Shown: in pieces, positions 44,214-53,505 of the stretch
Numbering within the stretch: the first letter of the stretch is position 1
Layout of the letters: each line of letters begins with the position of its first letter
Origin: Mycobacterium bourgelatii
Lineage (GTDB): Bacteria; Actinomycetota; Actinomycetes; Mycobacteriales; Mycobacteriaceae
NCBI RefSeq assembly: GCF_010723575.1
Contig: NZ_BLKZ01000001.1
Location: forward strand, 2,604,001 to 2,668,000
Reading direction: 5' to 3'
DNA: 64,000 bases
The notes under the pieces: model-generated
Told to the model about the DNA's origin: nothing
Database searches by the model: none
The model's input: the letters and a program-made list of their open reading frames with translations, nothing else
Program-made: the position numbers and the translations under genes

Positions 44214-45092
44214 ATGTCACTACACCCGGTCATACCAGAGGCCCTAGCCGCGGTAAGGGCTAGCTTGGAAGACCTCGGGTCCGCGCTACGCGGTGCGAGC
44301 GCGGCGGCGGTGAACCGAGCAGCCGCGATTACGCCGCCCGCAGCCGACGAGGTTTCTTCAGCGATCACGGCGCTCTTCGCTTCGCATGTTGACGAATTCG
44401 CCGCGGCGAATTCAGAGGCGTCGACGTTTCACACCGAGTTCGTGAAGCTGCTGGGCAGTGGCGCGGTGCAGTATCTGTTTGCCGAAAGCGCCGACGCGCA
44501 GCAAACGCTGGTTGACGCGCTCAATGGGCTGGCTCAGGCGTTGCTCAGTTGTCCGCTGCCCGGACTTGGCGACGGCGCACCGGAAGCCGCCATGACTGAA
44601 ATCAGTGATGTAGATGCTCCTTTCGGTCGGATCGAGGTCGTACACAAGGTCGCCGCGCCCGTGGACGACGGCACCGGTTCGGTGAGTGCACCCATGTCTC
44701 CGGCCACTCCATACGAGGACGCGTCGTGGTCGATAACTGGATCTGCGCCCGCCGGCGAGACACCGGCGACAATTATTCTCACCGGCGGGAGTAACCAACT
44801 CCCACCCCAATTGCGGCTACTTGGAGCTGCGGGGGGATCAATGGTCACCGGGGGAGTCTGCCTACTCGACGGTGTGGGCGAAGCTTCTAACGTGTTGAGC
44901 AGCGGTGATCACTCAGGCGCCGCAAGCGTCTTCTTCACCCGCACGGTCGAGCTGACAATGGGGTCGTTTGAAGGCCCTGGCGGGCCAACCGTCAGCGTGC
45001 ACCTTCCGTTTGGCGGTCTCTACACGCCTTCTGCGCCCGTGATGTTGTCCGTGCCGGGCTACAGCAGCACCGACGACGCGGGTTCAGTTTGA
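44214..45092 (+). CDS. PE-family protein, C-terminus probably lost by frameshift
   Basis: A 292-residue PE protein: PE helical domain (about 1-95) with secretion motif YLFAE (YxxxE) near residue 85, then a unique beta-rich region ending in VHLPFGGLYTPSAPVMLSVPGY. PE proteins leave through ESX type VII secretion, usually with a PPE partner. A good ribosome binding site (GAGGGGG) precedes the ATG. The next frame from 45091 to 45177 encodes DLPCGKFGFQGSRIGGLATE..., which resembles the C-terminal GTxFGG element of other PE proteins here, so an extra T in the run at 45088-45090 may have removed the last 28 residues. Confidence 0.87.
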   Translation: MSLHPVIPEALAAVRASLEDLGSALRGASAAAVNRAAAITPPAADEVSSAITALFASHVDEFAAANSEASTFHTEFVKLLGSGAVQYLFAESADAQQTLVDALNGLAQALLSCPLPGLGDGAPEAAMTEISDVDAPFGRIEVVHKVAAPVDDGTGSVSAPMSPATPYEDASWSITGSAPAGETPATIILTGGSNQLPPQLRLLGAAGGSMVTGGVCLLDGVGEASNVLSSGDHSGAASVFFTRTVELTMGSFEGPGGPTVSVHLPFGGLYTPSAPVMLSVPGYSSTDDAGSV

Positions 45093-45998
45093 CCTACCCT
45101 GCGGCAAGTTCGGCTTCCAGGGCTCACGGATCGGCGGGTTAGCTACTGAGTGCTTCAACGTCGTCACCGGGAATTAACGCCGCAGTTGTACGGCCCAAGA
45201 ACCGCGCACTCCGGCGATGTGGCGGCCGTCACGGGCTTGGATATTTTCCATATCGTAATTGGCGGCAGGTATGCGAATTATCGATAGTAAGTTTGCGAAT
45301 TAATTGTTACGATTTCGTCTCTCGCCGACCGTTCGGCGTCTGTGTCGCACAGGTCCCCGAAATGAGGCAGCATTATGTCACTTTTGAGCGTCGTGCCCGA
45401 CCTCGTGGCGGCAGCGAGCAGAAACCTGCAGCACATCGGTGCCGATCTGCGCAGCGCGACTTCCGTGGCGGCGACCCAGACGACCGCTATCGCGGCGCCG
45501 GCCGCTGATGAAGTGTCATCGGCGATCACGGCGGTTTTTGTTAGCAGCGCCCAGAACTTTCAGACCCTTAGCGCTCAGGCAGTGAATTTTCACGACGCGT
45601 TCGTTGATTTACTGAATGGCAGTGCCGCCCAATATGTCAGCACCGAGGCGGCTAATGCCCAGCAGACATTAGCCGGGCCGGCGGAGCCGGTTTTCGGCCG
45701 AAGCATCAGCGTGGGCCCGCTCAGCTTCTTGTTGAGCTTCGGCCCTGAGGGCGTGTATCAGAGCGTGACCCTGTATTCACCGTTTGGTCGGGCGGCGGAG
45801 TTACTGCTGACTGGGACGCCGTTCCAAGAATTCGGGTTCGACGGGCTGACAACCAATGTCAGCGGAACCTTCTACACTTCGCTCGGTCCCGTGGAGTGGT
45901 TGTCGGGGAGTGTAACCACAACGTCTTTCCCGAGCGGCGGCGGCCAGTTCTGGGGATCTCTCGGCGGACTCACTCCGTTGGGATACCAGGCAGTGGAG

Positions 45999-46002
45999 CT
46001 AA
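45999..46002. repeat. Target site duplication (left copy, CTAA)
   Basis: CTAA directly abuts the left inverted repeat of the element and recurs directly after the right one at 47686-47689. Confidence 0.85.
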
Positions 46003-47685
46003 CCTCGATTTTTCGTCGAGGGTGATTTCGGTCGGACTTGGCGATGGGGTGCGTGGTGTCTGGGGTTTGTGTGGTTTAGGGCGTGTTGGGGTTGTCCCGT
46101 GTCGCCGGGTTGGCGGGCTTTCCCAGGGCCGGTGGTCTTTCGTGCTCGGTTGGTCAGCTGGGTTGTCGGTCAACCGAAGGCGGTGCGGATGTGTTGCCAT
46201 GCGGTGGCGATGGCTGCGGCCCATCGCCAGGTGGCGTCGATGCGTAGTCGGGTTCGGCGGGCGCCGCGGGTGATGCGGGCTGCGACGTGCAGGACTCGGT
46301 AGCGGAAGGTAGCGATCTCGGCACGGGTCAGGCCGGGGTGGCCGGTGAATCCGATGAGCTGGCACCAGGTGACCAGATCGGCTGCGGCCAAGACGATTTC
46401 CAGCCAGGCGGCGTTGGCGTCGAATGCCTGACACGGCAGGTTGCGCAGGCCGGTGGCTTTGAGTTCGCGGATGCGGTCTTCGACGCGGGCGTGTTGGCGG
46501 TGGCGTAGTTCCAGACCTGCCACCTGGCCGGCGACCACACCGGGCGGTGTGTCGGTGATGAACGCGGTGACCCGCATCCCGTCGGCGTCGGTGAACCGCA
46601 ACTGCGCACCCGGATGGGGCCTTTCCTTGCGCAGGATCAGCCGGGTCCCCGCCGCCACGATGACAGGTTGACCAGGTTGGTGGCCTCGGCGACCCAGGCG
46701 CCCTCGCGGATACCACCGTCGGTGTCGATCGCCGGATACCAGCACTGCCCGATGTTGAGAGTGTCCACAGCGTCCTGCACCCGCCAATCCACGGGGTAGC
46801 CGAAGGAGAACCCCACGCCGCGGCGCGGCAGGCGTCGGCGAAGTCGTGGGTGGCCCCGGCGGTGTCGCAGCGCACCAGCACCGCCGGCTTGTCGGGGTCG
46901 TCGCGATGATCGGGGTCCGGCCGCCATCGCGCCGGCAGGCCGCCAGTGCCTGCGCTAGGACACTGACGTGGTCAGCTGCGGTGTTGGAGCCCGCGCCACC
47001 GGGGCGCAGTAGGCCGCCAGCGCTTCCCCGCCGGCGATCTCGGGGCGGTCCACGAAGGCCAGCAGCGGGTGGTGACCGTAGGTCTTTTCCAGGTCGCCCT
47101 GCCTTCTCCTTGTTATCGGAATGATCGAGGACCAGGGTGGCGTCGATGTCGATGTGCAACCAGCCACCCGGTGCGGGGCGGCGCCGGCGGCCCAGGCGCG
47201 CGGCCGCAGCCCGGGCGGCCCGCACCCGCGGTAGGTGCGAAGCATCGATGCGCTCATCGATTAGCCGCCACATCGTGGTCGTGGAGGCTTTGGCACCCAG
47301 GACATGCTCACGGTCGCCGCACAGTTGTCCGACCGCGTCGATGCAGTCCGCCCCATCGGCGACCGCGGCAGCCAGATCAGCGAACACCTCCCCGGGCGCA
47401 TACACCCACGGGCCCCGGTAGGTATCTGCCAACGCGGCGGTGACCTGCGCCGATAACCCGCTGCGGTCCGCGAGCTCACGCACCATGGCCATCCCGGCAT
47501 GCGACACGACACCATAACCGTCGGCGGAAACTTTCACCCGCGACCCGACCGCGATATTCTTCACCTGCGAGGTGCCTTCCCGCTGGAACGACTGAACCCG
47601 TAGAGAAGTCCAATTATTCCTTGCAGGACAGGCACTTTCGCATATCTACACCCCGAAACTCACAACGTTTCACGAAAAATCCGGG
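46003..47685 (-). mobile_element. IS1380-family insertion sequence
   Basis: A 1683-bp element with 14-bp imperfect terminal inverted repeats (CCTCGATTTTTCGT at 46003-46016; its counterpart ACGAAAAATCCGGG at 47672-47685; 12 of 14 match), flanked by CTAA on both sides. It carries a single IS1380-type transposase gene on the minus strand. The CCT... ends and the 4-bp duplication fit this family. It sits inside a PE gene. The perfect duplication indicates that the insertion was simple and probably recent. Confidence 0.9.
46170..47564 (-). pseudogene. IS1380-family transposase with several -1 frameshifts
   Basis: A DDE transposase of about 465 residues when repaired. The N-terminus (VKNIAVGSRVKVSADGYGVVSHAGM) and first catalytic region (HIDIDATLVLDHSDNKEKA) are in the frame of the GTG at 47564. 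The block KTYGHHPLLAFVDRPEIAGGEAL is in another frame, GSNTAADHVSVLAQAL returns to the first, VRCDTAGATHDFADACRAA and GFSFGYPVDWRVQDAVDTL are in two further frames, and the C-terminal half (RLILRKERPHPGAQLRFTDADGM to the stop) returns to the first. About six single-base deletions, all in short homopolymers between 46650 and 47103, account for this. As given it is inactive. Confidence 0.88.
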
Positions 47686-47817
47686 CTAACCGGGTTTTAC
47701 CCGCTCCAAGTCACCGGAGGATCGGTGACTTCCCTAGGTGTGCAAGTTTCCTATTCAGGGGGCCAATTCGGCATCGTGCCCTTGTTTTTGAGGGCGCTCG
47801 GTTATTAGCAGTACGGC

Positions 47818-48861
47818 CTAGGCGGCTCGGCCTCGGCCCCGGGCGGGACGCAGACCGGCCAACGAGAGCGTGCCGTGCACCAGCGATCCCGCGCGTTCCA
47901 TCATGACGCGGGCGGGCTCAAGCGGTGACTTCGGGCGCGGCGGGAAGTAGTGCATCGGTAGGCCGCGGCGATCCCGAGGCGGCGCCACGAACGGGGGCGC
48001 CTCGACCAACGGCGCGTCACTGGGAATGCGGCCCTGCGCACGCCGGTAGGCGGCCAGTGCGCGAGGGTGCAGGCGGATCTCGTCGGGAACCGCCACGAAA
48101 GCCAACTCGACCATTTTCCCGAACAGCCGCAACAGGATCTCGTCACCCGGCGTCCAACGCATACCCGCCTTCTCGCGGACCGCGGGTTCGAACAAGCCCG
48201 CCGCGATCCAGCGTTGACCTGCCACCAGCGGTTTGAATATCTGGTCCCAGATCGGCGTCGGCATGAGGACGAACTTCGGCTTAGGGATCCGCATGTTGAA
48301 GATGTCCAAGGTCGCCTGGTTGATCTCAAGCTCCTCGCGACCGACGCGTTCCCAGTACTCCTGGAATTCTTCCCATGATTTGGGCACCGGCCGCATGCTC
48401 ATGCCGTACATCCGGTACCACTGCACGTGTTCTTCGAATAGCTGGCGTTTTTCTGCTTCGGTCAGGCCGCCGCAGAAGTACTCGGCCAACTTGATGACCA
48501 GCATGAAGAATGTCGCGTGCGCCCAGTAGAACGTCTCCGGATTCAGCGCGTGGTAGCGGCGCCCCTCGGCGTCGGTCCCTTTGATGGTGCGGTGGTAACT
48601 CTTGATCTGCTCGCCGGTCTGGGCGGCCCGGTCGCCGTCGTAGACGACACCCATGATCGGGTACACCGACCGCGCGACCCGTTGCAGAGGTTCGCGCAGC
48701 AGGATCGAATGTTCCTCGACGCCCGCGCCCAGTTCCGGGTACATGTTTTGGATCGCGCCGATCCACACACCCATCATTCCGGTGCGCAAGTCGCCGAAGT
48801 ATTTCCAGGTCAGCGAATCGGGCCCGAGCGGGTCAGCCGATGTCGTTGATGTACCAGTCAT
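47818..48861 (-). CDS. DUF2236 oxygenase-like protein (Rv1645c type)
   Basis: A 347-residue protein of the DUF2236 family (relatives: latex-clearing protein Lcp and MpaB). Typical marks are the early GDLRTGMMGVWIGAIQNMYPELGAGVEEHS, the His of ETFYWAHATFFM and the aromatic WYRMYGMSMRPVP. Some members bind heme and cleave or oxidise hydrophobic substrates; activity here is inferred. The ATG at 48861 has GGAGG six bases upstream, so I prefer it to the ATG at 48879. It matches Rv1645c in position. A palindrome 40-55 bases upstream suggests repressor control. Confidence 0.88.
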   Translation of the reverse strand: MTGTSTTSADPLGPDSLTWKYFGDLRTGMMGVWIGAIQNMYPELGAGVEEHSILLREPLQRVARSVYPIMGVVYDGDRAAQTGEQIKSYHRTIKGTDAEGRRYHALNPETFYWAHATFFMLVIKLAEYFCGGLTEAEKRQLFEEHVQWYRMYGMSMRPVPKSWEEFQEYWERVGREELEINQATLDIFNMRIPKPKFVLMPTPIWDQIFKPLVAGQRWIAAGLFEPAVREKAGMRWTPGDEILLRLFGKMVELAFVAVPDEIRLHPRALAAYRRAQGRIPSDAPLVEAPPFVAPPRDRRGLPMHYFPPRPKSPLEPARVMMERAGSLVHGTLSLAGLRPARGRGRAA

Positions 48862-48902
48862 CACGGCCTCCTGGCTCATTATTTGCGCTCACGATAAGCG
48901 TT

Positions 48903-48918
48903 GACAACGCACGTTGTC
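48903..48918. promoter_or_regulatory. 16-bp palindrome, likely operator of the DUF2236 gene
   Basis: GACAACGCACGTTGTC has perfect 7-base arms around CA, with partial symmetry extending to TTGACAACG...CGTTGTCTA. It lies 42-57 bases above the DUF2236 start, where a TetR-family repressor would block the promoter. The regulator is not encoded next to it. Confidence 0.6.
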
Positions 48919-49117
48919 TACGGTTTCCGCATCTGCGTCGACATCGTGTTATCGAGTGTCCATTTCGCCGTGGCAAGCGTGTGATCAGGCTGTTTGCCTC
49001 GAGTTGCGCTCCCATGCGAGTCAAACGGCCAAGTATGAGACATGTGTTGACTAGTGGTAGTACGCTTTGCTTTCTCGGGTGATTCCGCGTGTTTGCCTCT
49101 GCCGAAGGAGACCGGCT

Positions 49118-50212
49118 GTGTCGTTCGTTAGCGTGGTTCCAGACATCATCTCGTCGGCAGCTGGAAATCTGGCCAGTATTGGCAACGCACTAACCGAAGC
49201 CAATGTGGCGGCAGCAATACCCACCTTCGGCCTCGGCGTCATGGGCGCGGACGAGATATCGGCCGCGGTAAAAGCCGCTTTCGCCGCCCACGCAGAGCAA
49301 TACCAAGCAGTCAGCGCCAAAGCGTCAGCGTTCCATGAGGAGTTCGTCCGCACGCTGAGCAGTGGTCTCAATGCGTACGTCACCACCGAGTTCGCCAACG
49401 TCGAGCAGGGTTTGGCCAAGGCGCTGAATGCGCCCGTGCAGTCGTTGCTGGGGGCCGGTCCGGGGGCTGCCGCCGCGGCTGCGGCCGAGGAAGCCATCAC
49501 CCGGAGTTTCGACCTTCCGTTGGGACCGCTGCACCTGTCGGGGAGCTTGACGGGCAATACCTTTGCGGACGGATCCGTTTTCGCCAGTGGCAATGCCGTC
49601 GCGACCCTCACGACACCTCTTGGTCAGCAGGTTCTGTTTTCGGCGAGCGGGACCGGCGGCGTCGACGTCAACGGCCCGATGTTCGCGTCCGTCAATGCGA
49701 CCACCCCGTACGGTCCCGTGGGGCTGTCGCTGAACGGAACCAAAGTGACGGGATTGGGCAACCCCGCTTATCAAATCACCGGGGGGAGCATCACATTGCC
49801 GCCCTCGCTGCCGTTGCTGCTCGCTGCCCAGTATGGTCCGGTCGCCACCGGCACCGCTTCGCTGATGAACAGCACTGGCAGCTTCTTCAGCGCGCTGAGC
49901 AGCGGGAACCTCATCGAAGCCGCTCAAATCGCGGTGAAGTTCCCGTTCAGTTACAGCGAAGCCGTGTTGTTCGGCCATACCACGGTGTCGTTCCCGGACA
50001 CGTCGCTCGCTGCGTCGCTGGGCCTTCCGGCAGTGCCGCAAGTGCACATTCCGTTCGGCGGAGTGTTCGCCGATCCGCAGCCGATAACCGTGACGGTGCC
50101 GACGTACAACTTCGGCGGGGCGACTCTCGTCGGTTCGACATTTGCACTCCAAGGAACTCAGTTCGGCGGCGTTGTACCGCTCTTCCGGAACGCCCTCGGC
50201 CTGCCCTTCTAG
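49118..50212 (+). CDS. PE-family protein with beta-rich C-terminal region
   Basis: A 364-residue PE protein. The PE domain (1-95) carries YVTTE as secretion motif. The rest is rich in Gly, Thr, Val and Ser strands and ends with VHIPFGGVFADPQPITVTVP followed by LQGTQFGGVVPLFRNALG, a module seen in several PE proteins of this window. The GTG start follows AAGGAG, and the sequence VSFVSVVPD gives the usual PE N-terminus. Near the place of PE17 (Rv1646) in M. tuberculosis, but a one-to-one match is not claimed. Confidence 0.9.
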   Translation: MSFVSVVPDIISSAAGNLASIGNALTEANVAAAIPTFGLGVMGADEISAAVKAAFAAHAEQYQAVSAKASAFHEEFVRTLSSGLNAYVTTEFANVEQGLAKALNAPVQSLLGAGPGAAAAAAAEEAITRSFDLPLGPLHLSGSLTGNTFADGSVFASGNAVATLTTPLGQQVLFSASGTGGVDVNGPMFASVNATTPYGPVGLSLNGTKVTGLGNPAYQITGGSITLPPSLPLLLAAQYGPVATGTASLMNSTGSFFSALSSGNLIEAAQIAVKFPFSYSEAVLFGHTTVSFPDTSLAASLGLPAVPQVHIPFGGVFADPQPITVTVPTYNFGGATLVGSTFALQGTQFGGVVPLFRNALGLPF

Positions 50213-50445
50213 GCTTCGAACCGCCACGCCCTGCCGTCGCCGAGACCTGGTTGAGACCACCTCGCCAGGTCCGAAAATGGGACCGCTATTGTCTGCTCAG
50301 CGACTCGGGTATGCGCATGCCCGAGGCGAGGTTTGCTTTTAAAGGGCCATCAAATATTTCTTAGCTAAGACACCATTGCTCGCCAGTACCGTCTGTGTTT
50401 TCATGGGTACCTGGTGATAGCTGGGGTCGGTCAGAGGGGACGGCG

Positions 50446-51318
50446 ATGTCATTCCTGAACGTAGCGACAGATCGGCTGTCTGCTGCGGCCAGGAGTTTGA
50501 GAAACGTTGGTGCTGCACTTAATTCGGCCAATAAGGCCGCAGAGGCACCGACGGTGGGGCTAACGGCCCCGGCTGCGGACCAGGTTTCTGCCGCCGTGAT
50601 TGCGGTGTTTGGCAGGCACGCCAGCGAGTTTCAAATCCTTGGCGCTCAAACGGTGGCATTTAACGAGCAATTTGTCGGAGCGTTGAACAAGGGTGCGGCG
50701 GCCTACCGCAGAGCCGAGGTGGCCAATGCCCAGCTGGCTGCGGCCGACACAGTGGAAGCACCCGCCATGGCGCTGGGCCACCCTCTGGTAGACCGTGCGT
50801 CCGCTGCGGCACCTAAACCCCCGGCGGCCGGTGCACCGTTGGTAGGCGATGCCGTTGCAGTAGGCGACACCGTCAGCGTCAGCGTGCCCGTGTTCTCCGG
50901 CACTGCCGCGGCGGGAGAGCTGTGGTTGACCGGCACCGTGACCCCGACGGGAGGAATCCTGGTCAACTCGGCCACCAGCTTCACCGTCCCCCCGATCATG
51001 TACGGCGTCGGCCTGATCAATCCCTTGAACGCGGCGCTGGCCGCCGCACACGGCAGCTCTGCGGCGTACGCGGGCACATTCGGCGGCAGCGCGTTCGCAC
51101 AGGCGGTCGGCTCGCTGCTCCGGGCTCCCGCAACGGCTGTTGGCCACGTGGTCGCCGGGCACGGCCAGCTGGCATGGTTGCTTCCACCCCCCGTGGAGGT
51201 GGTGGCCGAAGTGCCGGCGCCCGACGTTGGGCCATCCCTGAGGGGTGGCTTCGGTCCTCTTCGGCCCGCCACTGTGGCCTGGGCCACTTCTGGCAGGCCG
51301 AAACTGCAATCGGTCTGA
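50446..51318 (+). CDS. PE-family protein
   Basis: A 290-residue PE protein. PE domain about 1-95 with YRRAE as YxxxE export motif, then an Ala/Val/Pro-rich tail (residues 110-290) without PGRS repeats and without the GTxFGG end block of its neighbours. AGAGGGGA precedes the ATG. It is the last PE gene before the cyclase gene, the position PE17 (Rv1646) has in M. tuberculosis, and may be its counterpart. No PPE gene follows. Confidence 0.88.
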   Translation: MSFLNVATDRLSAAARSLRNVGAALNSANKAAEAPTVGLTAPAADQVSAAVIAVFGRHASEFQILGAQTVAFNEQFVGALNKGAAAYRRAEVANAQLAAADTVEAPAMALGHPLVDRASAAAPKPPAAGAPLVGDAVAVGDTVSVSVPVFSGTAAAGELWLTGTVTPTGGILVNSATSFTVPPIMYGVGLINPLNAALAAAHGSSAAYAGTFGGSAFAQAVGSLLRAPATAVGHVVAGHGQLAWLLPPPVEVVAEVPAPDVGPSLRGGFGPLRPATVAWATSGRPKLQSV

Positions 51319-51499
51319 GCCGACCTCCGAACTGACCTGGTCAGGCGGCCTTTGCGGCCGCCCTCGTCACCGCGCCCGCTAGCCGCCTGGTGGTCACTTA
51401 CCGGTAGGCCGCCCCCGAACGAGCGCCGTTGTTGTGAGATGTGGCAGAAGCGGTGCACCGTCGTTGCCTGCCTCCGCCCCGACCACCTACCCTTGCCAC

Positions 51500-52411
51500 G
51501 TGGAGGTCGGGCCTGACGATTCGGAGTCCGGCGTGTCCGAGGAATCGACGACAGCGGTTGCTGAGCGCAGTTCGCCGCGACGTTCCGCCGCGGAATGGCT
51601 GCGTAGCAGAAATCGCAACCCCGGTCTGATCTCGCTCGTTCGCAAGGCGCGCCGCTTACTGCCGGGTGATCCAGAGTTCGGTGATCCGTTGTCTACCGCT
51701 GGTGACGACGGTCCGAGTGTTGCTGCGCGCGCCGCAGACCGGTTACTGGCGGATCGCGAAGCCGCTTCCCGCGAGGTCAGCCTGGGCTTGTTGCAGGTGT
51801 GGCAAGCGCTGTCGGAGTCCGTGTCCCGGCGGCCGGCCAACCAAGAGGTGACGTTGGTGTTCACCGATCTGGTCGGTTTCTCGACGTGGGCGCTGGAGGC
51901 TGGAGACGACGCCGCACTGGTTCTGCTGAGGCAGGTGGCGCGCGCCGTGGAAACCCCGTTGCTTGATGCGGGCGGGCACATCGTCAAGCGGATGGGCGAC
52001 GGGATCATGGCCGTGTTCCGGGATCCTACGGTCGCCGTGCGGGCCGTCGTCGCTGCCAAGGAGGAGCTGAAGTCGGTTGACGTGGACGGCTATACGCCGC
52101 GCATGCGGGTAGGCATCCACACCGGCCGGCCGCAGCGGCTGGGTGCGGACTGGCTGGGAGTCGATGTCAACATTGCGGCTCGGGTTATGGAACGGGCCAG
52201 CAAAGGCGGCATCATGATCTCCAGCCCCACCCTGGACCTCATTTCACAACGCGATCTGGATGAGCTGGGCGTCGTCGCCAAACGGGCACGCAGACCCATA
52301 TTCGCCAGCAAACTCACCGGAATCCCTCCGGACCTGGCGATCTACCGCCTCAAGACTGGTAGGGACTTGACAGCTGGCGATAACCGAGACGTGACCAATG
52401 ACGATGCATAG
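51500..52411 (+). CDS. Soluble class III adenylyl cyclase (Rv1647 type)
   Basis: About 303 residues. A helical N-terminal region (SAAEWLRSRNRNPGLISLVRKARR) precedes a class III cyclase domain: VTLVFTDLVGFSTW with the metal Asp, GGHIVKRMGDGIMAVF with Lys and the second metal Asp, RVGIHTG, and DWLGVDVNIAARVMER with the Asp, Asn and Arg that hold ATP. No membrane helices are seen. Rv1647 in M. tuberculosis is an active cyclase. The GTG at 51500 is chosen; a GTG at 51533 would also work. Followed ten bases later by the rhomboid-like gene. Confidence 0.92.
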   Translation: MEVGPDDSESGVSEESTTAVAERSSPRRSAAEWLRSRNRNPGLISLVRKARRLLPGDPEFGDPLSTAGDDGPSVAARAADRLLADREAASREVSLGLLQVWQALSESVSRRPANQEVTLVFTDLVGFSTWALEAGDDAALVLLRQVARAVETPLLDAGGHIVKRMGDGIMAVFRDPTVAVRAVVAAKEELKSVDVDGYTPRMRVGIHTGRPQRLGADWLGVDVNIAARVMERASKGGIMISSPTLDLISQRDLDELGVVAKRARRPIFASKLTGIPPDLAIYRLKTGRDLTAGDNRDVTNDDA

Positions 52412-52420
52412 TGGACGGCG

Positions 52421-53197
52421 ATGATTTACGGTCTCTTGTCCCGGCTTGCCCGGGTCCGATTCACCGTGGGTTACGTGGCCGCCCTTATCTCGGTCAGTGC
52501 CGTTGCCGTGCTGCTCACCCCAGCGGAACACGAACGCTTGATCCGGCATGCGAGCACCAACCTGCACAATCTGTCGCACGGGCGCTTGGGCACCCTGCTG
52601 GGTAGCGCATTTGTCGTAGAAGCCGGGCCGATCTACTTCTGGTTACCCTTCTTGACCTGCCTGCTCGTCCTTGCCGAACTGCAACTGCACAGCATCCGCC
52701 TTTTGGTGGCGTTTCTGGTTGGCCACATCGGGGCGACGCTGGTGGTGGCGGCGGCACTGGCCGCCGCGGTCGAATTGGGTTGGATGCCGTGGTCGATCAC
52801 CCACGCCACCGACGTCGGGATGAGCTACGGCGCGCTGGCTACCCTCGGCGCGCTGACGGCAGCCATCCCGCGCCGCTGGCGGCCGGCGTGGATCGGTTGG
52901 TGGATAACGGTCAGCGTGACCGCCGGGTTGATTGGGGGCGAATTCACCAACGGGGGTCACGCGGTCGCGGTCGTGTTGGGAGTGCTGGCGTCCACCCGCT
53001 TCCGTGCGTCGGCCCACTGGACGCCGGTGCGGTGCGTGATGCTGCTGCTGTCCTCCGGCTTCGGATTCCTGGTGCTAGGGCACAGTTGGTTGGCGATGGG
53101 CGCCGGGTTGGTGTTCGGCGCGGCGGGCGCCCTGCTGGCTGAGATCGCCACACACCGGAATGGTCGCCGGGAACTGGCGGCTAGTTCGCCGGCGTGA
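52421..53197 (+). CDS. Rhomboid-like membrane protein (Rv1648 type)
   Basis: A 258-residue protein with about six membrane helices. The arrangement is rhomboid-like: LHNLSHGRLGTLLGSAFV in the first loop, a possible catalytic Ser in DVGMSYG (helix 4) and a possible partner His in NGGHAVAVVLG (helix 6). Protease activity is inferred and the GxSx context is not canonical. It starts ten bases after the cyclase stop, so the two are co-transcribed as in M. tuberculosis. ATG start. Confidence 0.78.
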   Translation: MIYGLLSRLARVRFTVGYVAALISVSAVAVLLTPAEHERLIRHASTNLHNLSHGRLGTLLGSAFVVEAGPIYFWLPFLTCLLVLAELQLHSIRLLVAFLVGHIGATLVVAAALAAAVELGWMPWSITHATDVGMSYGALATLGALTAAIPRRWRPAWIGWWITVSVTAGLIGGEFTNGGHAVAVVLGVLASTRFRASAHWTPVRCVMLLLSSGFGFLVLGHSWLAMGAGLVFGAAGALLAEIATHRNGRRELAASSPA

Positions 53198-53505
53198 TGC
53201 GTTAGCCCCGAAACAGTTTTGAAAGTTGACTATTGCGTTGATCAACATCTGGACGAATTGATGAGAATGTCAAATGAGTCCGAGTGCAACTATTTCGGTA
53301 ATTCAGCGTCGATCCCGAGTTGGCCGCCAATCATAAAGCCGTCGGGCTGAGTACCAAATCCATTCTGCCGCAACGTTTCTCAGTTGGCTAGACGAGTGGA
53401 CGCCGACGCGGAGCGGCATCGTCACGCTAGCTCTAGATTTCCCAATTGAATCTCCGAATATTTTCGTGTAACTCTTATCGGACCTGATTGGCCGCGGAGG
53501 ATGGC
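53198..53505. other. AT-richer intergenic stretch before the PE-chitinase gene
   Basis: About 300 bases without a supported gene and with lower GC. GTTGATCAAC near 53235 is a perfect 10-bp palindrome. The 40 bases before the ATG are AT-rich and end in GCGGAGGATGGC, which supplies the ribosome binding site. No promoter could be fixed. Confidence 0.6.

Larger units (their letters stand above)
45375..47808 (+). pseudogene. PE-family gene interrupted by an IS1380-type element
   Basis: The 5' part (45375-46002) encodes a PE domain with YVSTE secretion motif and the start of a unique region. The 3' part (47690-47808) encodes VTGGSVTSLGVQVSYSGGQF and ends IVPLFLRALGY, matching the end of the PE gene at 49.1 kb. 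Removing the inserted element and one copy of the CTAA duplication joins them in frame (747 bases, 248 residues, reading ...VELTGFYPLQVTGG...). In the present sequence the frame stops at 46025 inside the element, so a truncated protein with an intact export signal could still be made. ATG start; AATGAGGCAGC upstream is a weak ribosome binding site. Confidence 0.9.

Noticed and set aside
45970..46881. Minus-strand frame across the insertion sequence read as a separate protein
   Set aside because: Only the first ~20 residues belong to the frameshifted transposase; the rest is an out-of-frame reading.
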